A DNA stretch of 64,000 nucleotides from assembly GCA_028820215.1 (NCBI GenBank), contig JAPPKD010000079.1, positions 1 to 64,000 of the forward strand, given 5' to 3'. Positions 26,929-35,870 of the stretch are shown here, piece by piece. Each line of letters starts with the position of its first letter. Within the stretch, counting starts at the first letter, position 1. Position numbers and translations under genes: made by a program. Below the pieces are notes generated by a model. It did no database searches. It was not told the DNA's origin and saw only the letters and a list, made by a program, of their open reading frames with translations. The DNA comes from Spirochaetaceae bacterium. GTDB lineage: Bacteria; Spirochaetota; Spirochaetia; SZUA-6; Bin103.

Positions 26929-29700
26929 ATGAGCGGGCAGCTACTGAAGCGGGTCGAACTCCTCGGCTTCAAGTCCTTTGCCGACCGCACGGTGCTGGAG
27001 TTCGGCCCCGACGTGTCCGCGCTGGTCGGACCGAACGGCTGCGGCAAGAGCAACATCGTCGACGCCATCCGCTGGGCGCTGGGCGAGCAGGCGCCCCGCT
27101 CTCTGCGCGCCGAGCGCATGGAGGACGTGATCTTCGACGGCGCCGGCAGCCGGCGGTCGATGAGCGTGGCCGAGGTCACGCTGGTGTTCTCCAACGAGAA
27201 CGGACGGTTGCCGATCGACTCCGCGGAGGTTGGCGTCAAGCGCCGCCTGTACCGCTCCGGCGAGAGCCAGTACTTCGTCAACAACACGCAGAGCCGGCTG
27301 CGCGACGTGCGCGAGGTGCTGGCCGATACCGGTCTTGCCACCTCCGGCTACGCATCGCTGGAGCAGGGAAGGATCGACCGTATCCTCTCGGACAAGCCCG
27401 AGGAGCGTCGCGAGGTCTTCGAGGAGGCGGCCGGCATCCTGTCCTACCGCACCCGCGCCGTCGAAGCCGAGCGCGAGCTGAAGCAGGCGGCGGCCAACGT
27501 GGCGCAGGTGGAGAACGTCCGGCGCGAGGTGCAGCGCCGTTACGAGACCCTGCGCGTGCAGTCGCAGGCTGCCGAGCGCTACCGTTCCCTGCGCGCGCAG
27601 GCCTTCGACGTCGAGCGGGACCAGGAACTGCTGCGTCTGCGCGCCCTGCGGGATCGCCGGCAGCGGATCGAGAAGCGCCTTTCGCGGGAGACGCAGAACC
27701 GGGACGAGGTCCAGAACGAGATCGACGCGGCCGCGACCAGCGCGCGCAATCATCGGGCCGCGGTCGAGCGCCTGGAGGAAGAGCGCGCCGCGTCCCAGGA
27801 ACGCCTGTACGAGATCGCTACCGCCATGAGCGGGGCCGGGAGCGAAATACGGCTCGGCCGCGAGCGCGTCGATGAGCTGGAAGCGAGCATGCACTCGTAC
27901 CACAGCCGCGACCAGGCGCTCGCGAAGCGCATCCGCTCCCTGGAAGCCGAGGTCGAAGCCGCTCGTGCCGGGCTGACCGAAGCGGAACGGGATGCCGCGG
28001 ACGCGGAGTCGAAGGCGGCTGCCGACCGTGGAGATGCCGCGGCGGTGGGCGCGCGGATCGCCGAAACGGAGCGGCGCATCGCCGATGCAGCCGCGCGGGC
28101 TGCATCGCACGAACAGCGCCTGGACGGCCTGCGCGACCAGCTTCGCAAGGTCACCGACGAGATCGTCACCGAGCTCGATCAGCGGCTGGGCCAGGGGATG
28201 GAGTCCACCCCGTCCGCAGCGCTCGGCAACGATGTTGCCGAGTCGCTTGCGCGGCTCCGTCATGACCTCGGCCGGCTCGCGGTCTCGGCAGCGCAGATGG
28301 ACACCGAGGAACGCGCGCGGCGGCTCGGGGACCTGGTGGAGGCGGCCGAGGGTTTGATGAAGGGGTTCGCGCGCTATCGCGAGACCACCGGATCGCTGCT
28401 CGACGAGCTGATCTCGTCGGAAGGGATCGTCACCCACAAGCGGGCGATCGACCGTGACATGGGAGAGACCTTCTGGGCGATCGCCGAGCTCCGCAAGCAG
28501 AGCGAGGAGTTGCGGCGGGCCAATCGCGAGCGCGCGGAACGGCAGGGCCAGTTGCGCGACGCGGTGCAGGAGAGCCAGGTGGCCGCCGCGCGGGCGCAGG
28601 AACAGGCTGCCGCGCTGCGCAGGCAGCTCGCCGCCGCGCAGCGGCAGCTCGACGAGCAGCGCCAGATCCGCGCGGATCTGGCCTCGGAGGAACACCAGAC
28701 CGCGGAGGCGATCCGGGCGCTGGCGTCCAGCACCTCCGATCGCGAGCGGGAGAAGGCGTTCCTGGACCGGGAGCATGATCGGCTGCAGAGGGAGCTGGGC
28801 CGCGCCTCGGCGCAGCTCGCCGCGCATCGCCGCGAGATGGACCGGATCGACCAGGCCGCGCAGCAGCGCTCGGCGCGGCTGCGACAGGCGCAGGAGACGC
28901 TGGAGCGAGTGCGGGTGGAGCTCGCCGAGGTGGAGGCGGAAGACAAGGCCATCCGCCACACCTTCGCGCAGACCCACTCCCAGCGCCTGGAAGAGCACTC
29001 CGAGCGGCTGGAGCAGATCGAGGCCACGCCGCGGGAGTTGCGCGACCGACTGGGCCGGCTCCGGGAACGGATCCGCGGCCTCGGGCAGGTCAACCTGCTC
29101 GCTCCGGAGGAGTTCAAGGAGGTGGCCGAGCGCTACCGGTTCCTGACCGGGCAGCTCGAGGACCTGAGCCAGGCGCGCGCCGACCTGAAACGGGTGACCG
29201 AAGAGATCCAGCGCGAGTCCGCCGAGCGGTTCGGAGCCTCCTTCCAGGCCATCGCCGGTGCGTTCCGGGACATCTTCCGCCGGCTGTTCGGCGGCGGCCG
29301 CGCCGAGCTGAAGCTCCGGAGTCAGGACGTGCTGGAGGCCGGCGTCGACATCCTGGCGCAGCCGCCCGGCCGCAAGCTGGAGAACGTGGGACTGCTGTCC
29401 GGAGGGGAGCGGTCGCTGACGGCGGTGGCGCTGATGTTCGCCATGTACTCTGTCAAGCCGTCACCGTTCTGCGTGCTCGACGAGCTGGACGCCGCGCTGG
29501 ACGACGAGAACATCGGCCGCTTCGTCGGGCTCCTGGAAGAGTTCGCGCACGACTCTCAGTTCCTGATCGTCACCCACAACAAACGCACCATCGCCGCCGC
29601 CGCGAACCTGTACGGGGTTACCATGGAGGAGCCGGGCGTCTCCAAGCTGGTGACCCTGCGCATGCCGGAGCGCGCCGAGCGCGAACCGGTTCCGGCGTAG
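26929..29700 (+). CDS. smc: chromosome segregation protein SMC, short form without a recognisable hinge
   Basis: A protein of 923 residues. The N-terminal Walker A (LVGPNGCGKSN, residues 32-42) and the C-terminal signature LLSGGERSL and Walker B CVLDELDAALDD, near residues 820-855, form the ATPase head of condensin SMC. Long coiled coils with many Arg/Glu heptads lie between. Ordinary SMCs have about 1150-1200 residues and a glycine-rich hinge in the middle. Here the centre (about residues 425-520) is a helical stretch with no hinge motif. A short SMC of this kind is known in some spirochaetes. It starts at ATG 26929 and should be expressed alone. Confidence 0.88.
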   Translation: MSGQLLKRVELLGFKSFADRTVLEFGPDVSALVGPNGCGKSNIVDAIRWALGEQAPRSLRAERMEDVIFDGAGSRRSMSVAEVTLVFSNENGRLPIDSAEVGVKRRLYRSGESQYFVNNTQSRLRDVREVLADTGLATSGYASLEQGRIDRILSDKPEERREVFEEAAGILSYRTRAVEAERELKQAAANVAQVENVRREVQRRYETLRVQSQAAERYRSLRAQAFDVERDQELLRLRALRDRRQRIEKRLSRETQNRDEVQNEIDAAATSARNHRAAVERLEEERAASQERLYEIATAMSGAGSEIRLGRERVDELEASMHSYHSRDQALAKRIRSLEAEVEAARAGLTEAERDAADAESKAAADRGDAAAVGARIAETERRIADAAARAASHEQRLDGLRDQLRKVTDEIVTELDQRLGQGMESTPSAALGNDVAESLARLRHDLGRLAVSAAQMDTEERARRLGDLVEAAEGLMKGFARYRETTGSLLDELISSEGIVTHKRAIDRDMGETFWAIAELRKQSEELRRANRERAERQGQLRDAVQESQVAAARAQEQAAALRRQLAAAQRQLDEQRQIRADLASEEHQTAEAIRALASSTSDREREKAFLDREHDRLQRELGRASAQLAAHRREMDRIDQAAQQRSARLRQAQETLERVRVELAEVEAEDKAIRHTFAQTHSQRLEEHSERLEQIEATPRELRDRLGRLRERIRGLGQVNLLAPEEFKEVAERYRFLTGQLEDLSQARADLKRVTEEIQRESAERFGASFQAIAGAFRDIFRRLFGGGRAELKLRSQDVLEAGVDILAQPPGRKLENVGLLSGGERSLTAVALMFAMYSVKPSPFCVLDELDAALDDENIGRFVGLLEEFAHDSQFLIVTHNKRTIAAAANLYGVTMEEPGVSKLVTLRMPERAEREPVPA

Positions 29701-29762
29701 TGGTACGGACCGTGCGCGCCGCGTCGTCTGCAAGGGCAGGGGCTTCTGCCGGGCAGGCCGAA

Positions 29763-29791
29763 TTGCCTGCGCCAGCGGACGGGCCTATCAT
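29763..29791 (+). promoter_or_regulatory. sigma-70-type promoter for the membrane AAA protease gene
   Basis: TTGCCT at 29763-29768 and TATCAT at 29786-29791 are separated by 17 bases, a good fit to a housekeeping promoter. A GGAGAGG ribosome site follows before ATG 29815. Read by eye. Confidence 0.5.
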
Positions 29792-29814
29792 CGGAGAGGC
29801 AGAAGACAAAGCAC

Positions 29815-31749
29815 ATGAGTGATCAGGAAAGAAACGAACCGCAGCCGGAGGAATCGTCGGACTCGCACGAACAGGAAGGGGCCGCACCGGAGCCCTCCCG
29901 GGAGAGGTTCTGGCAGGGCGTGAGCGTCCCTGACCTGGTCAAGCAGCGCATCGATGTCATCAAGGCGCAGCAGAGCCGCGGCCGCAAGCTGCTGATGGCG
30001 TTGCGCAAGTTCTACGCCATCCTGCCGATCGCGGCGTTCATCTATTTCTCCCTCACCAATCCGACATTCCAGAACACGGTGCTCGCCATCCTGCAATTTG
30101 CGGTGCAGCTCCTGTTCGCGATCTTCTACGCGATCATCCAGTTCGTCGCCATTTTCTGGTTCATGGCCCGATCCAAGGTGGAGAAGGTCCGGCCCACCGA
30201 CCCCAAGTCGATCACGTTCGACGACTATTGGGGGCAGCCCAACCTGAAGGCACTGGTCCGGCAATGGTTGGGCCTGCTGGCCGACCGCAGGGAGTTCGTG
30301 CAGATGGGCGGCCGCTACATCAACGGCCTGTTGCTGTACGGCCCGCCGGGCACCGGCAAGACCATGCTCGCCAAGGCGATGGCGGGTGAGGCCGGGGTCG
30401 CGTTCATCTCGATAGAAGGCTCCGGGTTTCGGGCCATGTTCGTGGGCGTGGACGTCCTGAAGATGATCTGGTTCATCCGCAAGGCACGCAAGTACGCCCG
30501 CCGCTACGGCGCCTGCATCGCCTACATCGACGAGATCGACGCGGTCGGACAGTCGCGTGGCGGCGTCCAGGGAGACAACAGTACGTTCGCCGGCGGCGGG
30601 ATGTTTGGTGGAGGCACCGGTGCCCTGACGCGGCTGCTCTACGAGATGGACGGCGTCGATCAGCGTTCCCTGAAGGAGCGAGTGGTCGCCAAGCTCTACC
30701 AACTGCGCGGCAAGAAGCCGCCTGCGCGGAATTGGCACGTCCTGTTCATGGGCTCCACCAACCGCCCCGACGTGCTGGACCCGGCGCTGACGCGGCCGGG
30801 CCGCTTCGACCAGATGATCGAGGTGGGACTGCCGGACCGTTCCGGCCGTCGCGCCATCGTCGAGGGCTACCTGTCGACCATCCGCCACGACGACTCGGTC
30901 GACGCGGAGACGATCGTGTCCAACACACCCGGCGCCTCCCCGGCGCAGATGATGGCGGCGCTGACCAAGGACACGGTGCGCATCGCCCTGTTCGAGCACC
31001 GCAACGTGGTCACGCAGCGGGACATCGACCGTGCGCTGATCCATCAGATGGCCGGCATGGAGAACCCGATTGAGGAGATGGACGCGGAGCAGCGCCGCTC
31101 CATCGCCGTGCACGAGGCGGGCCACGCCGTGGTGGTCCACTACGTGCGGCCGGAGAAGCGGATCGGCCACCTGACCATCCTGGCGCGCGGCCAGACGCTC
31201 GGCTTCATGCTGCCGCTCGACGAGGTGGAGCAATACTCATACCCCCTTCGCCACATCGTCGGCGACATCATGGTCGGTCTTGGGGGGCACGCGGCTGTGC
31301 GCATCGTCTTCGGCGAGGAGTGGACCGGCGCATCCGGCGACTACCGGCAGGTCCGGGCGCGGTTAGAGCACCTCTACGCCCTGGGCTACTTTGGTCCTCC
31401 GACCAGATGGACTCCCGTGACGTCCGACACGATGGGCGCTTCGAGTACCTCTACCTCCTTGCAGGAGATCACCCGACTTTGGCAGGAGCTGGAGGAGCGG
31501 ACCGAGCGGTTGCTGCGCGATCATCGCGACGAGCTGCTTGCCCTCGCCGACGCTCTGCTGGAGCGCAGCGAACTCAATACCAAAGAGGTGCTGGAGATCC
31601 TCGGCCCGAACGGCCACAACGGCACCCTGCCGGACGCGAACGGGCACGGCTCGAACGGCAACGACCCGCATGCGCCCGATGCAGATGGACCGCGGGAGGG
31701 CTCCGACCCCCAGTTGCCGCAGGACCCGCCTGGTAACCTGCCTCGGTAA
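29815..31749 (+). CDS. membrane AAA ATPase with M41 peptidase domain (FtsH relative)
   Basis: A protein of 644 residues. Two membrane helices lie near residues 70-120, then an AAA module: Walker A GPPGTGKT near residue 176, Walker B AYIDEIDAVGQSRGG, and the second region of homology STNRPDVLDPALTRPGRFDQ. The zinc site HEAGHAV is near residue 433, with a candidate third ligand in GASGDYRQV. Compared with FtsH, the N-terminal topology, the insert between Walker B and the arginine finger and the Asn/Gly-rich tail are atypical, so this looks like a divergent membrane protease paralogue. It would unfold and degrade membrane or cytosolic proteins. Single-gene unit with its own promoter. Confidence 0.85.
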   Translation: MSDQERNEPQPEESSDSHEQEGAAPEPSRERFWQGVSVPDLVKQRIDVIKAQQSRGRKLLMALRKFYAILPIAAFIYFSLTNPTFQNTVLAILQFAVQLLFAIFYAIIQFVAIFWFMARSKVEKVRPTDPKSITFDDYWGQPNLKALVRQWLGLLADRREFVQMGGRYINGLLLYGPPGTGKTMLAKAMAGEAGVAFISIEGSGFRAMFVGVDVLKMIWFIRKARKYARRYGACIAYIDEIDAVGQSRGGVQGDNSTFAGGGMFGGGTGALTRLLYEMDGVDQRSLKERVVAKLYQLRGKKPPARNWHVLFMGSTNRPDVLDPALTRPGRFDQMIEVGLPDRSGRRAIVEGYLSTIRHDDSVDAETIVSNTPGASPAQMMAALTKDTVRIALFEHRNVVTQRDIDRALIHQMAGMENPIEEMDAEQRRSIAVHEAGHAVVVHYVRPEKRIGHLTILARGQTLGFMLPLDEVEQYSYPLRHIVGDIMVGLGGHAAVRIVFGEEWTGASGDYRQVRARLEHLYALGYFGPPTRWTPVTSDTMGASSTSTSLQEITRLWQELEERTERLLRDHRDELLALADALLERSELNTKEVLEILGPNGHNGTLPDANGHGSNGNDPHAPDADGPREGSDPQLPQDPPGNLPR

Positions 31750-31781
31750 CCTGCACGGGAGTACGCGTCAAGCGGCGCAGT

Positions 31782-33143
31782 CTATCGGATCGACCAGGAC
31801 CCCAGGTCGCCGCGGGTCACGAAGCGCGGTTCGAGGTTGCCCGAAGCCGATCCCAGGAAGATGCCGGGGAAGCCGCCGCGCGCCACCGCGGAGAACACCA
31901 GCCAGTTGCCGTCCGGCGACCAGATGCTCCCGGAGCGCGTGTACTGATCGAAGAACTGCAGGGCGCCCAGGCTGCCGCGTGTGATCGGAAAGGTGGCGAC
32001 CTTCCAGAATTCTCCCGAGCGGGCATCCATCACCCGCAGGTGCACGTAGATCTGCTCGGGGTCGGCGGCGAACACCGGCTCCACCACGAGTTGCTGGAGC
32101 TCCGCCGCGCTCACCGGTACCAGATAGGCGATCTGGCGGCTGTTGGGAGCCCAGAAGAAGGCGATGACCGTTGGCTCCTCCAGTTCCACCGAGCGCTCCA
32201 GCCGGCCCGGGACCAGCACGCGCAGCGTGCCGTCGGCCGAGAGCTGTGGCGTTGACGATTCCATGATCGCGACGCGCCTCCCGTCGCGGGAGAAGCTGAA
32301 GAAGGCGCTGCCGGAAACGGTCTTGAGCACGTCCAGGCCCGGACCCTCGATGTCCCGCAGCACAAGCTGGGCCGATCCCGACTCGCTGTCCACGTACAGC
32401 ATGCGCTCGCCGTCGGGAGACACCTGCGGCGACTGGAAGCGCGCCGGGCGCACGTTGAAGTTGCGCTTCCCTGTTGCGCCGCGGACGTCCAGCAGCGTGA
32501 GGCGGCCGCCCGACGTCGTGCCGCCGCCGACGTGGGCGAGCATGAAACGGTTGCCGGGGTCCCACGCCCAGTACAGTGGCAGCCCCGTGTCGACCGGCTT
32601 GTAGCTCAGCTTGCCGGCGGGATCCATCAGGCCGAGCTCCATGCCGTCCTCCGCGGTGCGCTGGGACAGCACGCTGATCCAGCGGCTGTCCGGGGACCAG
32701 TACAGGTAGACCGGTGCGAGCTCGGCGCTCTCCCAGACCACCTGTGGATTGCGCGAGCCCGAGTCGCTGGTGAGGATCGCCGCCTGCAGGCTCCCGTCGG
32801 TCTGCTGGTCGAATCGGACGAACGCGAGGCGGCGGCCCCGTGCCGACCAGGTCGGAGACGAGTACCAGCGACGCACGCCTTCGCGGCTGCCGGCGTCATC
32901 GGTGAGCTGCGTGAGGCGGCCGCCGGTCTGATCGGCCGTCGCGATGTTGCCGTCCAGACCGATGAACGCGATCAGCCCCGACTTGCGCTCGAAGCGCTCC
33001 AGCAGGGAGTTCTGCGACATCTGCGCGCCCCGCACCGAGCAGGAGACCAGCAGGGCGGCGGCCAGGGGAAGCAGCAGGAGCGCGTGCAGCGTTCGGCGTC
33101 CCGGTCGATGCGGCATGGACGGCGTCCGGTTCGTCACTGCCAT
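31782..33143 (-). CDS. TolB-like beta-propeller lipoprotein, copy 2
   Basis: About 453 residues (ATG 33143; an ATG at 33116 gives a shorter, equally good signal). The signal ends in a lipobox, LLPLAAALLVSC, so the protein should be lipid-anchored in the envelope. Repeated propeller strands follow: PTWSARGRRLAFVRF, YLYWSPDSRWISVLS, SPDGERMLYVDS, FSRDGRRVAIME, FFWAPNSRQIAYL and WSPDGNWLVFSA, the WD/TolB pattern. The opening GLIAFIGLDGNIATADQ resembles the neighbour's KIVYMGIDANIYVANQ, so the two genes are paralogues. Its start overlaps the upstream gene by 10 bases. Function unknown; a scaffold or sensor at the cell surface is possible. Confidence 0.75.
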   Translation of the reverse strand: MAVTNRTPSMPHRPGRRTLHALLLLPLAAALLVSCSVRGAQMSQNSLLERFERKSGLIAFIGLDGNIATADQTGGRLTQLTDDAGSREGVRRWYSSPTWSARGRRLAFVRFDQQTDGSLQAAILTSDSGSRNPQVVWESAELAPVYLYWSPDSRWISVLSQRTAEDGMELGLMDPAGKLSYKPVDTGLPLYWAWDPGNRFMLAHVGGGTTSGGRLTLLDVRGATGKRNFNVRPARFQSPQVSPDGERMLYVDSESGSAQLVLRDIEGPGLDVLKTVSGSAFFSFSRDGRRVAIMESSTPQLSADGTLRVLVPGRLERSVELEEPTVIAFFWAPNSRQIAYLVPVSAAELQQLVVEPVFAADPEQIYVHLRVMDARSGEFWKVATFPITRGSLGALQFFDQYTRSGSIWSPDGNWLVFSAVARGGFPGIFLGSASGNLEPRFVTRGDLGSWSIR

Positions 33144-34441
33144 GACCAGAACCCTATCAGCCCCGGCGCCATCTTGCGCGGCACCAGGTTGCCTTCGGCC
33201 CGCGCCACCATGATTGACGGACTGATGGACGGACCCTCGTCGGTGAGCGCGGCGTACACGATATTGCGGCTGTCCGGGGACCAGATCCGCGCGGCCTGAC
33301 CGTACTGGTCGAACACGCGGATCACCGCCGCGAACTGCGGGGTGGGTACGAACGTATCGATGTCCACCGACGATCGCCGCTCGCGGTCGTAGACGCGCAG
33401 CGCCAATACCAGGGTCTGGTCGCTGCCTTCGTTCAGCGACTGGATCGACGGGACGAAGTAGGCGACGCGCCTGGAGTCCGGGGACCAGAAGAACGCGAAC
33501 ACGTCGTCCTCCTCGAGCATCGTCTCGGCACCGGTCGCGACGTCGCGCAAGTGCAGCCGGCTGACGACCGACTCGACTTCCTGGCGGCGGGCGATGTAGC
33601 CGAGCGACGTGCCGTCGGGAGACCAGAGAAAGGTAACCGCGCCGCGGGCGGTGGCGATCAGCTCGCGACGATCCCGTTGCTCGGGGTGGGCGATGACCAG
33701 GTCGGTCTGGCCGCCGTCGGCGACAGTGGCCAGCACCACTCCCGAACCGTCGGGCGACCAGGCCGGAGTCTGGAACTCGGCGGGCTGAAGCGGAAGGCCG
33801 CTCTCGACTACGGCCGCACCGACCTGCAGGAAGGACACCCGGCGGCCGGAGGTTCGGACCGACCCCGCGTGCACGGTCACGCCGGTGCTGTCGGGCGCCC
33901 ATGCCCAGAACAGCGGCCGGCCGGCGTCCAGCGTCTGCACCGGAGCGGCGCTGCCCGGCTGCCAGCTCAGAAGCAGGAAGCCCCCGCCGCCCGATCCGGC
34001 CGTCAGGAAGCTGAGATGGCGGCTGTCGGGCGACCAGTAGAGATTGGCCGGCAGCCGTCCGCCGGTGGAGACGGCCAGCGCGTCGCTGCCGTCGGCGCGG
34101 GCGGTGAGCACGCGGCCGGACGTGCGGCCCTGGAACGAGTCTATCCCCACGAACGCCACCCGCTTGCCGTCCGGCGACCAGATCGGGGTCTGGTAGATGC
34201 GCGCGGCGCTCTCCGACTGCCCGGCGTCGGTGGTGATCTCCTTCGTGGCGCCGCCGGCCTGATTTGCCACGTAGATGTTGGCGTCGATGCCCATGTAGAC
34301 GATCTTTCCGGACTTCCGCTCCAGGGCTCCCATCAGCGAGGTCTGCTCGCTGGTGTCGGGCAGCCGGCAGTCGACCAGCAGCGCGGCGCCGACCGCGGCG
34401 GCGACGAGGAGCGCGCCGCGAGCGACCGCCCTTCGTCTCAT
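33134..34441 (-). CDS. TolB-like beta-propeller lipoprotein, copy 1
   Basis: A protein of 435 residues with a signal peptide ending in VGAALLVDC, a rather loose lipobox. Propeller strands recur: PIWSPDGKRVAFVGID, LYWSPDSRHLSFLT, WAPDSTGVTVHAG, PAWSPDGSGVVLATV, FLWSPDGTSLGYIA, FFWSPDSRRVAYFV and IWSPDSRNIVYAA. It is the middle gene of a leftward operon, 11 bases after the degenerate S41 peptidase gene and overlapping its own paralogue. The tight packing suggests that the three products act together in the envelope; their role is not known to me. Confidence 0.75.
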   Translation of the reverse strand: MRRRAVARGALLVAAAVGAALLVDCRLPDTSEQTSLMGALERKSGKIVYMGIDANIYVANQAGGATKEITTDAGQSESAARIYQTPIWSPDGKRVAFVGIDSFQGRTSGRVLTARADGSDALAVSTGGRLPANLYWSPDSRHLSFLTAGSGGGGFLLLSWQPGSAAPVQTLDAGRPLFWAWAPDSTGVTVHAGSVRTSGRRVSFLQVGAAVVESGLPLQPAEFQTPAWSPDGSGVVLATVADGGQTDLVIAHPEQRDRRELIATARGAVTFLWSPDGTSLGYIARRQEVESVVSRLHLRDVATGAETMLEEDDVFAFFWSPDSRRVAYFVPSIQSLNEGSDQTLVLALRVYDRERRSSVDIDTFVPTPQFAAVIRVFDQYGQAARIWSPDSRNIVYAALTDEGPSISPSIMVARAEGNLVPRKMAPGLIGFWSWQ

Positions 34442-34452
34442 CGGGACACCCC

Positions 34453-35778
34453 TCAGCCGACGCCGCGCCGCAGCACGGTGAGCGCGGTGTTGCGGACCGG
34501 GTCGGTCTGCTCCGAGACTTCGTCCCAGTCCAGCGATGCCGGTACGTCCGGCCGCACTCCGTCGATGCCGACCTCGCGGCCGGACGGCGACTGGTAGGCG
34601 CTGGTCATGATGGTCAGGCGGGAGCCGTCCGGGAGCACGAAGTCGACGAAGCTCTCCACGTTGCCGGGCGTCCGCAGGCCGACCACGGTGGCGCGGCGGC
34701 GCGCCTGCAGGGCGGCGGCCAGAACCTCGGGCAGCCCCTCGGTGTCCGGTCCGACCAGCACCACCAGCGGCACCGCCTGCGAACCGTTCAGGTCGTAGCC
34801 GTCGACGGATATGAGCTGCGAGCCCTCGGCGGTGTAGATCTCACCATGGTCGCCGTCCGAGAACAGCGACAACAGCGGCACCAGCGGCCACCGCAGGCCG
34901 CTGGCGATGCGCAGGTCCAGGATGATGCCGCCGATGTCGCCGGCTTCCGCGAGCGCCTCGAGGATGCGGACCGTCTCCGTGACCAGGGAGTCGGAGGAAA
35001 CGCGCGGGAACAGCAGGTAGCCGACGCGGCCCGGATCCAGGATGCCGTACTGAAGCGGATTCAGCACCTCCGCGAGCTGCACGCGGCCGCGGATCACCTG
35101 CACGTCACGCGGCTCCCGGTCGACCGAGTTGACGCGCAGGATCACCGGCTGGTCGGCCGGTCCCCGGATGCGGGACACCGCATCCGGGCCCTCTTCCCGC
35201 CGCACCGGAATGCCGTTGACCGCCGTGACCGCCTCGTGGGGGCGCAGCCCGGATTGGTCGGCGGGAGATCCGGGCATCACCGACAGCAGGATGATGCGCG
35301 GCTCCGGGTTTTCGCGGTAGGCGACGTAGGCGCCGATCCCTTCATAGGCGGAAGGATCCTCCAGCTCTTGCTGGATGCGCTCCATGCGCGTCTCCCAGCG
35401 CGCGGCCAGCGGCGGCAGTTCGTCCAGCATCTGCCGGACCGTCGCCGGGAAGTCCTCGCGCGAAAGGAGGTTGACGATCACCGGCCGGTACCGCTCGCGC
35501 AATTCGTTCCAGGCGACTCCGTGCAGGTCGCCGTACACGTAGTGGTCACGCAGCAGGGTCCACATCTCGTCGAAGGTGCGGATCTGCAGGGAGGTGATCT
35601 GTTCCCGCTGCTGGGCGGGGTCCAGCACGGGTGCGAGATCCGTGTCGCCCGCGGACTCGCGGGTGCAGGCGGCGAGGATCGACAGCGCGGCGATCATCGC
35701 CAGGATGGACATCGCCACTGCCGGCGTCGCCATTGCCGGCCCGACGGCGGCCGGCGCGTTCCACAGCCGGGTTCGCAT
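34453..35778 (-). CDS. degenerate S41 (C-terminal-processing-type) peptidase lipoprotein
   Basis: About 441 residues from ATG 35778; the frame is open to 35829, but that would give an overlong signal. The signal ends in a lipobox, AALSILAAC. A PDZ domain follows (IILLSVMPGSPADQSGLRPH, VTAVNGIPVRR), then an S41 fold (VGYLLFPRV, GGIILDLR). The nucleophile strand, normally SASASE, reads VGPDTEGLPEVLAAALQA with no serine, and the lysine motif GKG reads PGNVE, so the Ser-Lys dyad is missing. It is probably a non-catalytic binding protein. First gene of an operon with two propeller lipoproteins, divergent from ffh. Confidence 0.75.
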   Translation of the reverse strand: MRTRLWNAPAAVGPAMATPAVAMSILAMIAALSILAACTRESAGDTDLAPVLDPAQQREQITSLQIRTFDEMWTLLRDHYVYGDLHGVAWNELRERYRPVIVNLLSREDFPATVRQMLDELPPLAARWETRMERIQQELEDPSAYEGIGAYVAYRENPEPRIILLSVMPGSPADQSGLRPHEAVTAVNGIPVRREEGPDAVSRIRGPADQPVILRVNSVDREPRDVQVIRGRVQLAEVLNPLQYGILDPGRVGYLLFPRVSSDSLVTETVRILEALAEAGDIGGIILDLRIASGLRWPLVPLLSLFSDGDHGEIYTAEGSQLISVDGYDLNGSQAVPLVVLVGPDTEGLPEVLAAALQARRRATVVGLRTPGNVESFVDFVLPDGSRLTIMTSAYQSPSGREVGIDGVRPDVPASLDWDEVSEQTDPVRNTALTVLRRGVG

Positions 35779-35828
35779 AGAGGAGCGCCACCTTAGCATG
35801 GCCGCCCTGGCCGCGGTGCCGAGTTTCA

Positions 35829-35858
35829 TTGACAGCTTAGAAAAGCGGTCGATATATT
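35829..35858 (+). promoter_or_regulatory. strong promoter for the ffh-rpsP-trmD-rplS operon
   Basis: TTGACA at 35829-35834 and TATATT at 35853-35858 with 18 bases between. Transcription should start near 35865, only about six bases before the ffh ATG at 35871, so the mRNA would be almost leaderless. The divergent lipoprotein operon starts next to or within this element. Confidence 0.65.
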
Positions 35859-35870
35859 GCCTCCCTGCGC

